DNA of 64,000 nt, from assembly GCA_018648805.1 (NCBI GenBank), contig JABGQM010000025.1, positions 1 to 64,000 of the forward strand. Reading direction: 5' to 3'. Shown here piece after piece: positions 35,601 to 43,531 of the stretch. The notes below the pieces were generated by a model. It was not told the DNA's origin. It worked only from the letters and a program-made list of their open reading frames with translations, and searched no databases. The position numbers and the translations under genes are program-made. The stretch's first letter is position 1, and every line of letters begins with the position of its first letter. The DNA is from Verrucomicrobiota bacterium. GTDB taxonomy: Bacteria > Verrucomicrobiota > Kiritimatiellia > UBA8416 > JABMPJ01.

Positions 35601-35687
35601 CTGTGCCGGAACAACCGTGGCCCGTGGTGGCAGCCGGTTGATATGAAGCAATTCAGGATTTTCAAGGTCATGATGAGTGAATTGCAT
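32634..35687 (-). CDS. GH2 beta-galactosidase (LacZ/EbgA type)
   Basis: 1,017 residues, full length for LacZ. Sugar-binding jelly-roll, Ig-like, TIM-barrel and the C-terminal Bgal_small_N domain are present. Acid/base E431 in MWSLGNETGCG; nucleophile E494 in LLIEYAHAMGNSPG; INRHEHDP at 321-328. No signal peptide, so it hydrolyses imported beta-galactosides. GGAGGGACTCT precedes the ATG. Confidence 0.95.
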   Translation of the reverse strand: MQFTHHDLENPELLHINRLPPRATVVPAQKTGVYYRNKDESILLQCLNGEYRFCYEQTDCISNFYDEDYDDTAWDTLAVPSMWQYHGYGNVKYTNIDYPFPFNPPHVGNENPVGYYRRTFTLQKRTARTILYFGGVNSAFCVYCNGTFIGFSKGSRLPAEFDVTSVVREGNNTLAIKVFTYCDGSYLENQDMLLASGIFRDVTLHHVNDVSVWDYELASDLAAIYVDLALTYHGERGYRVAITVDGEKRILDASEELSCIFKINDPTLWNAEIPHLYDVTVELQKDGMTVETHSKQVGLTTSAVRGNHVLVNESPVLIKGINRHEHDPKNGQAITVSMIEQELRLIKDHNMNAIRCAHYPNHPAFYEIASELGLYVMNECDLETHGCSVTGDQGYLSKDPLWLDAYVDRIQRMVARDKNDTCVFMWSLGNETGCGPNLDKCADWLKALPHRKIVIHVQDDSRNPKNCDLRSNGYCNMESLMSFEEEGEPVLLIEYAHAMGNSPGLLEDYWDYIYTHPHMCGGFAWEFKNHGFFREDPEGNPYYQYGGDFGDINHWANFSMDGFCISDGTPKPSLLEYKEVLSPAYATLSDGKLKITNTNAFRALDYLEMRWEILEDYNILRQGEMRLPPLAPHEMFMPDLDLSVAAPKSGATYRLDLHFCEGEKTISNKQFTLPIHAKKELFSPAAFEPAIEERDRCISIHDRDVSLTFESGLLSRFVKDGQVLIDAPMKLNFYRAPIDNDGIVGWSLRRIAEWDSIFLRHFEYHCEGMSCKQEHDAVHVKAVGKALPTGRFAGFYIEMNYRIYHGGFILIEINGRPYGNMAEVLPRIGVVFPMEKSFRDVSWWGRGPGENYCDRKASAPFGLYRDRVEKMNFMYDVPQENGTRFENSFATLSDDKNSGVTVIGSDTFGFSYHDYSLEDLINARHRNELKKSEKNYLYIDYKMRGLGSFSCGPEPEEQYELRPHDFRFTFGLAPAMADAAALALSRQQFCSTTQALGDAYVKPKTMKFEQNLDCDLD

Positions 35688-35732
35688 AGAGTCCCTCCTA
35701 TTCGATAGATTCTTTGTTGGCTCCTCTTGCCA

Positions 35733-36275
35733 TTACTCTCTGTCGGGTTCCCAAATGCGATCGTTCTGCGCTTCCAGGAAGCCTTGGTTCGTGGGCTTCA
35801 ACTTCCAGATTTCAAGACTCTTGAGCTCAGTTGTGGCCCCCACAGTAAATGCATCCAGGCCGGTCCTGCCGGCATAGTCCATGTGCGCCGTCAGCACAGC
35901 CTGACGGTTGTTGGCGAACACCTCGACGAGGTACTTGTCGACAAAGATGCGCAACTCCACAGCGATCTGGTTGCGCCCCGAGCCCGCGCCGTGATAGATG
36001 ACAGCCGGCTGGCCTTCCTTCGTGATGAAGCCGGTGCCGCTGTACATGCCGTGTTCGGTGAAGGAGGGTTGGAGCTTGGTCGTCTGCCAGCGCCAATGCA
36101 GCATATCAGGACTGGTGACGTGCACAAAGCTGCAGGATTTGCCCTCTTTCCATGGGTGATTAAGAATGTAATGCAGGTGGTAGACACCATCGAGACAGAA
36201 GGCAGCATTGGGATCGCCCGGCATACTGTCCCCGCCCGGGTGCATCAGGTGGTAGTTCAATGTCATATCATTCAT
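35733..36275 (-). CDS. GH32-like protein with a large internal deletion
   Basis: 180 residues joining two ends of a GH32/GH-J enzyme. The N-terminal half has YHLMHPGG, SMPGDPNAAFCLDGVYHLHY (nucleophile Asp in GDPN), SPDMLHW and AVIYHGAGSGRNQIA. It then jumps into the C-terminal beta-sandwich LRIFVDKYLVEVFANNRQ. The catalytic acid region is missing, so activity is unlikely. ATG 36275 has AAAGGA upstream and begins close to the conserved block; TTG 36293 is an alternative. Confidence 0.75.
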   Translation of the reverse strand: MNDMTLNYHLMHPGGDSMPGDPNAAFCLDGVYHLHYILNHPWKEGKSCSFVHVTSPDMLHWRWQTTKLQPSFTEHGMYSGTGFITKEGQPAVIYHGAGSGRNQIAVELRIFVDKYLVEVFANNRQAVLTAHMDYAGRTGLDAFTVGATTELKSLEIWKLKPTNQGFLEAQNDRIWEPDRE

Positions 36276-36322
36276 TAGTTCCAGTCCTTTCAATTGTGGA
36301 GCTTCCCCCGCATCCCGTATCC

Positions 36323-36333
36323 CGCCGAAGGCG
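36323..36333 (-). terminator. Stop-proximal GCC hairpin module
   Basis: CGCC-GAA-GGCG lies 7 nt after the TAG stop at 36340-36342, followed by GCATCCC/GTATCCC heptamer-like units (36306-36322). Same layout as at 10256, 11307, 14434 and 58708. Confidence 0.6.
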
Positions 36334-36339
36334 CTCCCC

Positions 36340-38751
36340 CTACTCTTTCCCCATCTTTATCGCTTCTTCGAGGCTGATCATCTTGCGTGGGTTTTCGGCC
36401 TTCTCGATTTTCTCGATAAGTGTTTCAATTATCTGCGGGGTCAGCGGGGTGTCCTTGGTCTCACCTTCGGCAGATGCTGCCGCTCCCTTCTGCGCCTCTT
36501 CAAGTGCGGCTTGGAGCTTTGGCAGGTAGGGCTTTGCGTTGGCGGCAAACTTTCCGAACAGGGCCAGATGGGCTATCCGTTCCTTTCCACGTGTTCTGCT
36601 CGGAAAAGAATCGATACAGAGCTCGACCGCTTCCTGAATGTTGAGTCGGTCCAACATCGCGACGCCGATAAAGGCACATTTGTTGCCGCGATACTGGGTC
36701 CAGCCGCGATCGTTGCTCTCCCCTGCGTGCATGACCATGTCGGCGACGTAGTGAAAGTCCTCGATGGGCATGTTTCCGGCAATCATACTGATCGCGCCGT
36801 TGCGGACGCCGCCGGAGTGCTTGTGGGCCAGCAGCTTGTTGATCGCCTTGCAGAATAGCGGTTTGTCGGTAATCAGGTTCTTGGCGTACGGATCGCCAAG
36901 GCTCGCCATGGCGCCGCCCGCAGCCGCGTCCAGCTCATCCCAGAGATCGTCCTCCTCGTCTTCCACAACAACCTTGACCAGGTCATCGAAGTACTTGCGC
37001 GCAGGCTTGCTCAGCTCATTGTAGTCACAATTACTGCGGGTAAAGTCTTCCTCCGGATCGACATAGCGCGCCCAAGCGGCGCCACCCAATGTCTTCGCGG
37101 CCGCACAGCGCAGGTCGAGGGCATTGCTCCGGTTGGTCATAATGGCGGCTACCTCATCGAGGACTTCGGGGTTCGGATCCCAGAACCGGCCCGCGCCAAC
37201 CACGGCAGTGGGGCCACGTTTCTCTTTGAGCCGCTGCTGAACCAGCGGCAGAAGATCTTCGCGCTTGAACTTCAGCAGCTTCCACTCCGCAGCGCGCCGC
37301 ACCCCCGGCGACCAGTGGGTATCGATCACCGCCATAAGCTGTTTGGGATCCATCGGGATCAGCTCGTTCATGTACTTGTGGACGTTGATGGTTTCGTTGA
37401 CCTCTTTCGTACTCAGGAAGTTAGCGGGGTCAACGCCTTTGCCGGTCAGGTGGATCTTACGTCGACCGGCACACAGGTTGAGCAGGTAGGCGCCGGTGCT
37501 GTCCCCTTCGGGTTTCTTGTCTTCGTAGGTATAGCCCCCCCGCCAATCGACCTTCATCGGATACAGCCAGCTTGTCTTCTTGAAGAAGGCGGCGGATGCC
37601 TCGGCGCCGCCGATATTGGCGCCAAGCCCGGTCCACATAAGGTTGTAGAAATGGGTGGCGTGCCCGCTTTCCAAGTCGTTGTAGGCCGCCATGGACATAC
37701 GCGCGAAGAACTTCGCACCCTCAACGTGCCCGGCAGCCGCGAGCGCAATGGCCAACGATCCGCTGGTCCCGTTATTGTTGTAGCCCTTGGAATTCGGCCC
37801 GTGGTTACCGTAACCCAACGAACCCTTGTTCACGTAATTATGCACGTAATGCGCCGTGCTACGGAGGACGGCCTCGCTGATGCGTGGCGAATCGACGCCG
37901 CATTTCCTGGCGAGGGCCAGGGAAATGAAGACTGGCATGGTGGGTTGATTCATGGAGCCGTAGCCGTGCGCGCGGCCCGTCCGCTGGTCCTTCATCTGAT
38001 GGCCCCAGAGGCCGGCGGCGTCCTGCCCGGACGCCAGGCCTTCGGCATACATCCGGATGGCGGGCAGCACGTACTTGTCGCCGGTCAGCAGGTAGTACTC
38101 GGTCAGGCCCAGCATTTTGGCGCCCCAGCGCCAGGAGGTGAAACCGCCGCCCTTGTTCACCAGGGCGTTAGTGTCTTCCGGCTGCTTCTCTTTGTGCATG
38201 ACATCGCGGACGATCTTGATGTACTTCTCTTCACCAGTAGCCAACAGGCCCAGCAGACCGGCGTTCGCGTTATAGCCCTTTAACGGACTCGACGCGAGAT
38301 GATCGGCCGCCTCGGTGATAAGCGCGTCGGTCTTGGGGCAGTTGTACGGCGAGGTGTCATTGAAGGTGTCGGGGCCCACGACGGCCAGCTGCAGCGTCAC
38401 CCGCTGCATCTTCCGCCCCCCCGCCTTACGCCTGACCATGAGCACAAGCTTGCCTTTGTTCTTCTCCGTGCGTGCTTTGGCGATGGCGGCCCCGAACTCG
38501 AAGCGTACCCGTTTCAGGAACGGGACGCGTCCCGCGCCCGTAACCTGGTCGCCCGGCCAGATCTTCCCGTCAGCCGGCGAGCCCTTGTCCACCGACTTGA
38601 CGGTGAACGCGCGTTTGCTGGTGATGTAACCGTAGATCCCTGTCGGTCCCATATGCTGAAGCCCTTTGGCGCCCGAAGCAAGGGCGGAGCTGGCCGCGAA
38701 CAGAGCGGTGAGCGTGATGAGCAACGCCATGGCTTTTGTGAGTGGTTTCAT
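36340..38751 (-). CDS. Exported PDZ plus alpha/alpha-toroid protein (DUF6288-like)
   Basis: 803 residues: signal peptide MKPLTKAMALLITLTALFAA, a PDZ-like domain (MGPTGIYGYITSKRAFTVKS ... DGKIWPGDQVTGAG), then a long alpha/alpha-toroid with repeated HLASSPLKGYNANAGLLGLL type helices and a HEAT-like C-terminal half. It resembles proteins catalogued as DUF6288 in PVC bacteria (from memory). GGAGG precedes the ATG. It is the last member of the MoxR-led series. Confidence 0.72.
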   Translation of the reverse strand: MKPLTKAMALLITLTALFAASSALASGAKGLQHMGPTGIYGYITSKRAFTVKSVDKGSPADGKIWPGDQVTGAGRVPFLKRVRFEFGAAIAKARTEKNKGKLVLMVRRKAGGRKMQRVTLQLAVVGPDTFNDTSPYNCPKTDALITEAADHLASSPLKGYNANAGLLGLLATGEEKYIKIVRDVMHKEKQPEDTNALVNKGGGFTSWRWGAKMLGLTEYYLLTGDKYVLPAIRMYAEGLASGQDAAGLWGHQMKDQRTGRAHGYGSMNQPTMPVFISLALARKCGVDSPRISEAVLRSTAHYVHNYVNKGSLGYGNHGPNSKGYNNNGTSGSLAIALAAAGHVEGAKFFARMSMAAYNDLESGHATHFYNLMWTGLGANIGGAEASAAFFKKTSWLYPMKVDWRGGYTYEDKKPEGDSTGAYLLNLCAGRRKIHLTGKGVDPANFLSTKEVNETINVHKYMNELIPMDPKQLMAVIDTHWSPGVRRAAEWKLLKFKREDLLPLVQQRLKEKRGPTAVVGAGRFWDPNPEVLDEVAAIMTNRSNALDLRCAAAKTLGGAAWARYVDPEEDFTRSNCDYNELSKPARKYFDDLVKVVVEDEEDDLWDELDAAAGGAMASLGDPYAKNLITDKPLFCKAINKLLAHKHSGGVRNGAISMIAGNMPIEDFHYVADMVMHAGESNDRGWTQYRGNKCAFIGVAMLDRLNIQEAVELCIDSFPSRTRGKERIAHLALFGKFAANAKPYLPKLQAALEEAQKGAAASAEGETKDTPLTPQIIETLIEKIEKAENPRKMISLEEAIKMGKE

Positions 38752-38901
38752 ATTAGAGCCTCCATTTGATATTCGCGGGATCCGTTTCGGTCGACGATAG
38801 CGGCGACGAAATTGGTGGACGATTGAGATCCCCTACTCGTTACCCGTTCTCGTCGCCGTTCTCGTTCACCGATTCCCCTCTTCATTTCTTTTCAAACTGT
38901 T
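38752..38901. other. Spacer with degenerate GACGARR inverted repeat
   Basis: CGACGATAGCGGCGACGA (about 38794-38811) and CCGTTCTCGTCGCCGTTCTC (about 38845) form a degenerate inverted repeat of the GACRARR type. No gene seen. Confidence 0.45.
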
Positions 38902-41574
38902 TCACTGATTTTTTGCCCCAATCTTAATCTTGCCCATCTGCAGCAATTGTCCTGTTTCTATATCGTGGGTGGCGGACACGCTCCCGCCCAGCGCGACCCC
39001 GCCAGGGACTTCGCGTATCCCGCTCCGCCATGCGGGCGCATTGCTGATAAAGCGACTCCAAAGCAGTCTCTTCTCCTTAATACACATCAACATGAGATCA
39101 CGCCAGATCAGCGTACTGCCGTCCTTGCGCTTGATCGGTTTCGCCGCGCCCTCTAACAGTCCGGCCGGCAGGATCACGGTGTGATGATCCACGAGTTGAC
39201 GTTCCCGGCGTGCATCCCTCAGAGGCAGATCGCTGACGACATAGAGATTTGACCCGGCAATGTGGAAGCTCATTGGCGCCTCGGTGCCCAGCTTCCAGGG
39301 ACGCGATTCAAGCTTGGCGCCAGTTCGTGCATCGAAACGGAAAAGCGCTTTCTTCGTCCCGCAATAGACCGAGTCCCCGATCAACTGGGCGTGGGGAAGC
39401 TGGAACCCGTTGGACCATACCGGAGAAATCTGACTGCCCCACCGCATTCTTCCGGTATGGGCATCAACCGCGAAAATGGTGTTCGGGGCGGTCAATATAA
39501 CCAGATCGCCGTGCCGTCCCAGCATCTCATAGGCCCGGGGAAGTGTAAGCGTCCATCGACGGCGCCCGGTTTCCTTGTCCAGGGCAAAGAGCCCGCCGGT
39601 GAATTTCGGCAGACACACCACGGTGTTGTCGGTCACCACGGGTTCGCCGCCGAAGCACCAGAGCGACTGGGACACGTCGACACGATTGAAGTTGTGCATC
39701 CATTCCATCTCCCCGTCGCGACAGTCGGCGCGGAAGACATAGCCGGCATTGGAACAGAAGAAGACCGCGCCCTGACTGACCCGCGGACGCGCACTGTTAC
39801 CGCGTCGCATATCTATATTCCTGACCGTTTTCGCGCGCTCATAGCGACGTGTCCACACATGCTCGAGATTGCTTCCGAAGCAACTGAGGGCGACATATCC
39901 CCATGCGCGGGCCTCCTGATGCCCATAGAGACTCGAGTAGGGTTGCCCGAGCTGTGATGCGTAGGCCCTGTTCCCGGCGAAAACCGGGCCGCCTATCGTC
40001 CTGTAGCGGTAGCGTGTCCGGGGACCGTTCGGATTCCCTTCATGACTGATCCCTCCGTCGGTGCGCCGCAAGGACACCAGTCTGTACGCTTCCTCAAGGG
40101 GCGTGACGATCCGCTGTCCGGCAAAACGCGCCGCACCACCCGCGCGGACCCCGGTGCCCTTCTGTACCCACAGAGGCTTCGCCGGGTTGTCGGCGGCATA
40201 CATGGCGAGCATCTTGGGATTGCTCACCAGAAGCCGGTCGCCATCACGCTGCATATCGACACTGAAAACGCTCTGCCCGTCGCCTATCCGCAGAGGCGGC
40301 AGACGGACAATTTTGGGGGTCAGCGACGCGAGGGAAGGTCCGCGTGGCCGGGCAAGGACATCCGGTTCCGCAAGCTGAGCCAGACTGATCCTGAGGCCAA
40401 CCTGCGCCTCCTTGCGCAGCGCGCCCGTTGCGGCATGGCGCAACACATCCTCGAAGCATCGATATGCCGCCTGGGTTTCGCCCGCAAAGAGATGCTGTCC
40501 GGCGGATTCCATCAACTTCCGCTGCGCCGATTCCGACCAGGGGTATCGCCGGAAGAGGTCAAGCGGCTTCGCAGTGTCGCCCGCCCCGGCGGTCTTGCGA
40601 AACGCCTCCTCCTGTACGGCTCGCAGCTCGGCCAGCTCGGTCGGCGGCACGGCAAGCAAGTGCAAGGTCAGCGCCCGTTCGGCACCCAGAACGCCAGTCT
40701 GGTTCTCCCATGGCAACTTGAGGCCCTTCGCCGCCGTGGCCAACATCCCGTCCAGTGCCCTGGCATGGGTTTTCGGGGACTCACCCAGCACGTCGTTCCA
40801 TTCCAGCTCAGCTGAGCCCAGCGCTCCAAGTTCAAGCTGGGGAAAAGGGCTGCCATCAATCGGCGAGTTACCGCTGGCGTCGAGCGCGGCCGCGCCATAG
40901 ATGGAGCCGGCGAACCGCTGCCGCATTCTCAGGGCGAAGGCATCGGGATCGAACTCCGCGCGATTGGCATCCCAGAGCCGACGCACCTCGTCGTCCGGCG
41001 GCACCCCGGTCATCTCTTTCGCCACCTGCTCGTAGAGCTGCAGCATCTCCGGCAAGCCTAAACGCCGGGCGCAGCGGGCCCGGACCATACGCCAAACCGG
41101 ATCATCGGAATTCGGTACGGCAATCAGCTCGTACAGATCGATGGCCTGGTGGTGGCGAGTCGGGTCAGCGTGAGCCTTCAGGAACAACAGCACAAAGGCG
41201 CGTTTCACCGCATCGGAATGAACGGAGAGCTTGCCCATGCGATAAAGCGCGAGGATTCGTCTGGCACAGTCCTCGGTCGCCGCGGATGGGTTGCCGAACG
41301 TCCTATAGTTACCGAAGCTGCCCATGAGGTCGCCGCGATACCCAGCAAGCAGGGCCTGCTCAAGTTGCTCGGCCGCTCGGTCGATGTCGCCGCGATGGCT
41401 CGGCCAGTCGGGCGCCGCCGCGGGTGCGGCGGAGGCCGCCGAGGCGAGGAGGAGAAGCAACATTGCGGACGCGATGGGACGCGCCCACCACCGAACCCGG
41501 GTCTCGCCACCCGGCACCATGCCTACGGCTTGGTAAACTTGCCACTTGCCACTTGCCACTTGCCACCTACTCAT
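38902..41574 (-). CDS. Exported PQQ/WD40-like propeller protein with TPR-like N-terminus
   Basis: 890 residues. Signal core ASAMLLLLLASAASAAP is preceded by an unusual 38-residue n-region partly encoded by four TGGCAAG heptamers right after the ATG (41538-41565). A helical first half is followed by a PQQ-like eight-bladed propeller (FVCSNAGYVFRADCRDGEME, GGLFALDKETGRRRWTL, NTIFAVDAHTGRMRWG). Such propellers mediate protein contacts. Overlaps the upstream gene by 8 nt. Confidence 0.78.
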   Translation of the reverse strand: MSRWQVASGKWQVYQAVGMVPGGETRVRWWARPIASAMLLLLLASAASAAPAAAPDWPSHRGDIDRAAEQLEQALLAGYRGDLMGSFGNYRTFGNPSAATEDCARRILALYRMGKLSVHSDAVKRAFVLLFLKAHADPTRHHQAIDLYELIAVPNSDDPVWRMVRARCARRLGLPEMLQLYEQVAKEMTGVPPDDEVRRLWDANRAEFDPDAFALRMRQRFAGSIYGAAALDASGNSPIDGSPFPQLELGALGSAELEWNDVLGESPKTHARALDGMLATAAKGLKLPWENQTGVLGAERALTLHLLAVPPTELAELRAVQEEAFRKTAGAGDTAKPLDLFRRYPWSESAQRKLMESAGQHLFAGETQAAYRCFEDVLRHAATGALRKEAQVGLRISLAQLAEPDVLARPRGPSLASLTPKIVRLPPLRIGDGQSVFSVDMQRDGDRLLVSNPKMLAMYAADNPAKPLWVQKGTGVRAGGAARFAGQRIVTPLEEAYRLVSLRRTDGGISHEGNPNGPRTRYRYRTIGGPVFAGNRAYASQLGQPYSSLYGHQEARAWGYVALSCFGSNLEHVWTRRYERAKTVRNIDMRRGNSARPRVSQGAVFFCSNAGYVFRADCRDGEMEWMHNFNRVDVSQSLWCFGGEPVVTDNTVVCLPKFTGGLFALDKETGRRRWTLTLPRAYEMLGRHGDLVILTAPNTIFAVDAHTGRMRWGSQISPVWSNGFQLPHAQLIGDSVYCGTKKALFRFDARTGAKLESRPWKLGTEAPMSFHIAGSNLYVVSDLPLRDARRERQLVDHHTVILPAGLLEGAAKPIKRKDGSTLIWRDLMLMCIKEKRLLWSRFISNAPAWRSGIREVPGGVALGGSVSATHDIETGQLLQMGKIKIGAKNQ
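41538..41565 (-). repeat. Heptamer array (TGGCAAG)x4 in codons 4-13
   Basis: Four exact 7-nt units start 9 nt after the ATG of the gene at 41574 (minus strand). They encode WQVASGKWQV in three different frames of the unit. Confidence 0.95.
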
Positions 41575-43519
41575 AGCTACGCTCCACTGGTTTGCCTTTT
41601 GGATCGGTCAGGCGCAGGCGCATCGTCCTGCCAGGCGTGCCGGTAACGACCTTAACGAGGATACGGTTCTTGCCGGCGTTCAGCGCGGCATTGCCGCTCT
41701 TCACCTTGACTTCCTTGCCGTTGAGCCAGATGCGGCTCTGACTGCCGTTGTTAAACTGAAAGTCCATGCGGACATCGGTCCGGCGAGGGACGACGATCTC
41801 GGTGTAGGCGTAGCTGGCGCCAGAGGAAAGGACCAACGGCGAGAAGCTGGGGGTGCGCTTGGTCAGGTAGAAGATGCCGTCCGGGTTCGCCACAGTGGGC
41901 TGCTCCCACCCGGTGACCTCCTCTGCCTGCTTCTTGCCACATCGCTTGTCCCGATACGAGTAGTGAAAGCTGTTGTACACCACTGTAAAGGATTGCTTCA
42001 GATCGACTTTTCTCTCGGGAGGGTAGACGGTTTTCATCCCGTCCACACCCTCCCCCATGGCACTGAACCCGTCCGGGAACGTGCCGGCCACGTGCCAGCG
42101 TGTAACGTAACCGTAGACCTCCAGGAGCGCTGTCGCCTTCTCCTCCGGCACCAGTGGGAAGACGGCGTGCATCAGGGACTCGGTCCCGCCGAGACCGTAT
42201 TGGTTCTGCATCTTCTTCAGTACACCCAAGGCGGCCTCGCCGGTGTCCCTGGTGAGGCTCGGAGCAATCGCGGCAATCGCCGCCTCGCGGGTCGCCTTGT
42301 CCTTCGACGTCAGACTGGGCTCGAAATACTCGATCAGCCGTTCCCGGGGGACGTGCTCGTCGGACGCATTCCGCAGCGACCGAAGCACCTCAACCCTGAC
42401 CGACGACTGGGGATCCGCCAACATCTTCTCCAGTACGTCGTACAGCTTGACGGCTTTATCTTGCGCCAGTCCGCGAATCGCGAGCGTCCTGAACCCTACA
42501 TCCTCATGGTCAAGGTTGGCCAGGAACGCATCCCGGGCAAGGTCCGTGTCAACGCGACTAAGCGCGGCAAGCCCGAGTTTGAGTATGGCAGGATCCTTCA
42601 CCTTCACGAGAGCAGCCTTGAGTGCCTTACCCAACTCAGGGGCACTGAGGAAACGCGCCATCAGGTGTGCCACAGTGCTTACCCGCTCATTATCACCCGA
42701 GGCCAGCGCCTGTCGGCAGGCGGCAATGACAGCATCATTCCCGCAGCTTTCCAGCCCCTGCCAAACGTCGGCAATGGGCAACGTCCCTTTGGCACACGTC
42801 GCCAGTTCCAGGTAGAACGGGGCCAGGACAGGATTCTTGACGCCCTGAAGACCACGCTGCATTGCCGGAAGCGATTTGCCTTTCCGGGCAAGCTCGCCCA
42901 GCTTCGCCAGGGCCGGTTCCGTACCGATCCAGCCCAGTGCCCGTGTAGCGGGTGCGATGCAGTTGGCGGGGATGTTGGTCATCGCAGGCGCAGCGGCCTT
43001 CCACGCATCCTTTCCCTCGTGCCGTGCATGGGCCGCAAGCGCGTTGAACTTCACCAGCGGCGTTCTCTCGGCCACAAGCTTCTTGATGATCGGCGCCGCC
43101 TTGGCCGTCGGCAGTTCATAGCAGATCTCGGCCGCCGCCACTCGCAGTTCAACAACCGGGTTCGTCGAGCAGAGCGTGGCCAGGCGGACAGCATTGGCCG
43201 GCTCGATTCGCGACAGGGCGACCATGCCCCGCGCCTGCAGCCAGCGGTTACCGCTGCTGCTCTTCACGATTGCCCTCACCGGCCCGGCGGCGGGCACATC
43301 GTAGCGCGACAGGTAGTCCAGCGCCTCGGCCTGCAGTATCCAGTCCTTGGAGTTGAGCTGCTCGAACATCCGGGCGGAGGCGGACGGTACCGGCTCAGGC
43401 AGGCGGGCGGTTTGGGCGGAGAGAAGAGTGGGAAGGAGAATGCCGACAAAGCTTACGACAAAGCTCGCGACAAAGTCCCTGCATTGCGCACCTGACTCCT
43501 GACTCCTGACTCCTGACAC
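41567..43519 (-). CDS. Exported HEAT-repeat protein
   Basis: 650 residues from a GTG start that has GGGGGAG 5 nt upstream. HEAT/PBS-lyase-like repeats fill 50-440 (for example DVPAAGPVRAIVKSSSGNRW, LQAEALDYLSRYD), and the C-terminus has a galactose-binding-like domain (RTDVRMDFQFNNGSQSRIWL). The n-region is made by AGTCAGG heptamers and the hydrophobic core FVASFVVSFVGI is encoded by three GACAAAGCTCGC-type iterons (complementary strand, 43443-43476). The family role is scaffolding. Confidence 0.78.
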   Translation of the reverse strand: MSGVRSQESGAQCRDFVASFVVSFVGILLPTLLSAQTARLPEPVPSASARMFEQLNSKDWILQAEALDYLSRYDVPAAGPVRAIVKSSSGNRWLQARGMVALSRIEPANAVRLATLCSTNPVVELRVAAAEICYELPTAKAAPIIKKLVAERTPLVKFNALAAHARHEGKDAWKAAAPAMTNIPANCIAPATRALGWIGTEPALAKLGELARKGKSLPAMQRGLQGVKNPVLAPFYLELATCAKGTLPIADVWQGLESCGNDAVIAACRQALASGDNERVSTVAHLMARFLSAPELGKALKAALVKVKDPAILKLGLAALSRVDTDLARDAFLANLDHEDVGFRTLAIRGLAQDKAVKLYDVLEKMLADPQSSVRVEVLRSLRNASDEHVPRERLIEYFEPSLTSKDKATREAAIAAIAPSLTRDTGEAALGVLKKMQNQYGLGGTESLMHAVFPLVPEEKATALLEVYGYVTRWHVAGTFPDGFSAMGEGVDGMKTVYPPERKVDLKQSFTVVYNSFHYSYRDKRCGKKQAEEVTGWEQPTVANPDGIFYLTKRTPSFSPLVLSSGASYAYTEIVVPRRTDVRMDFQFNNGSQSRIWLNGKEVKVKSGNAALNAGKNRILVKVVTGTPGRTMRLRLTDPKGKPVERSYE

Positions 43520-43525
43520 CTGATC
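43491..43525 (-). repeat. Heptamer array (AGTCAGG)x5 over the start codon
   Basis: Five units spanning the GTG start and first nine codons of the gene at 43519. Confidence 0.95.
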
Positions 43526-43531
43526 TCCCCC

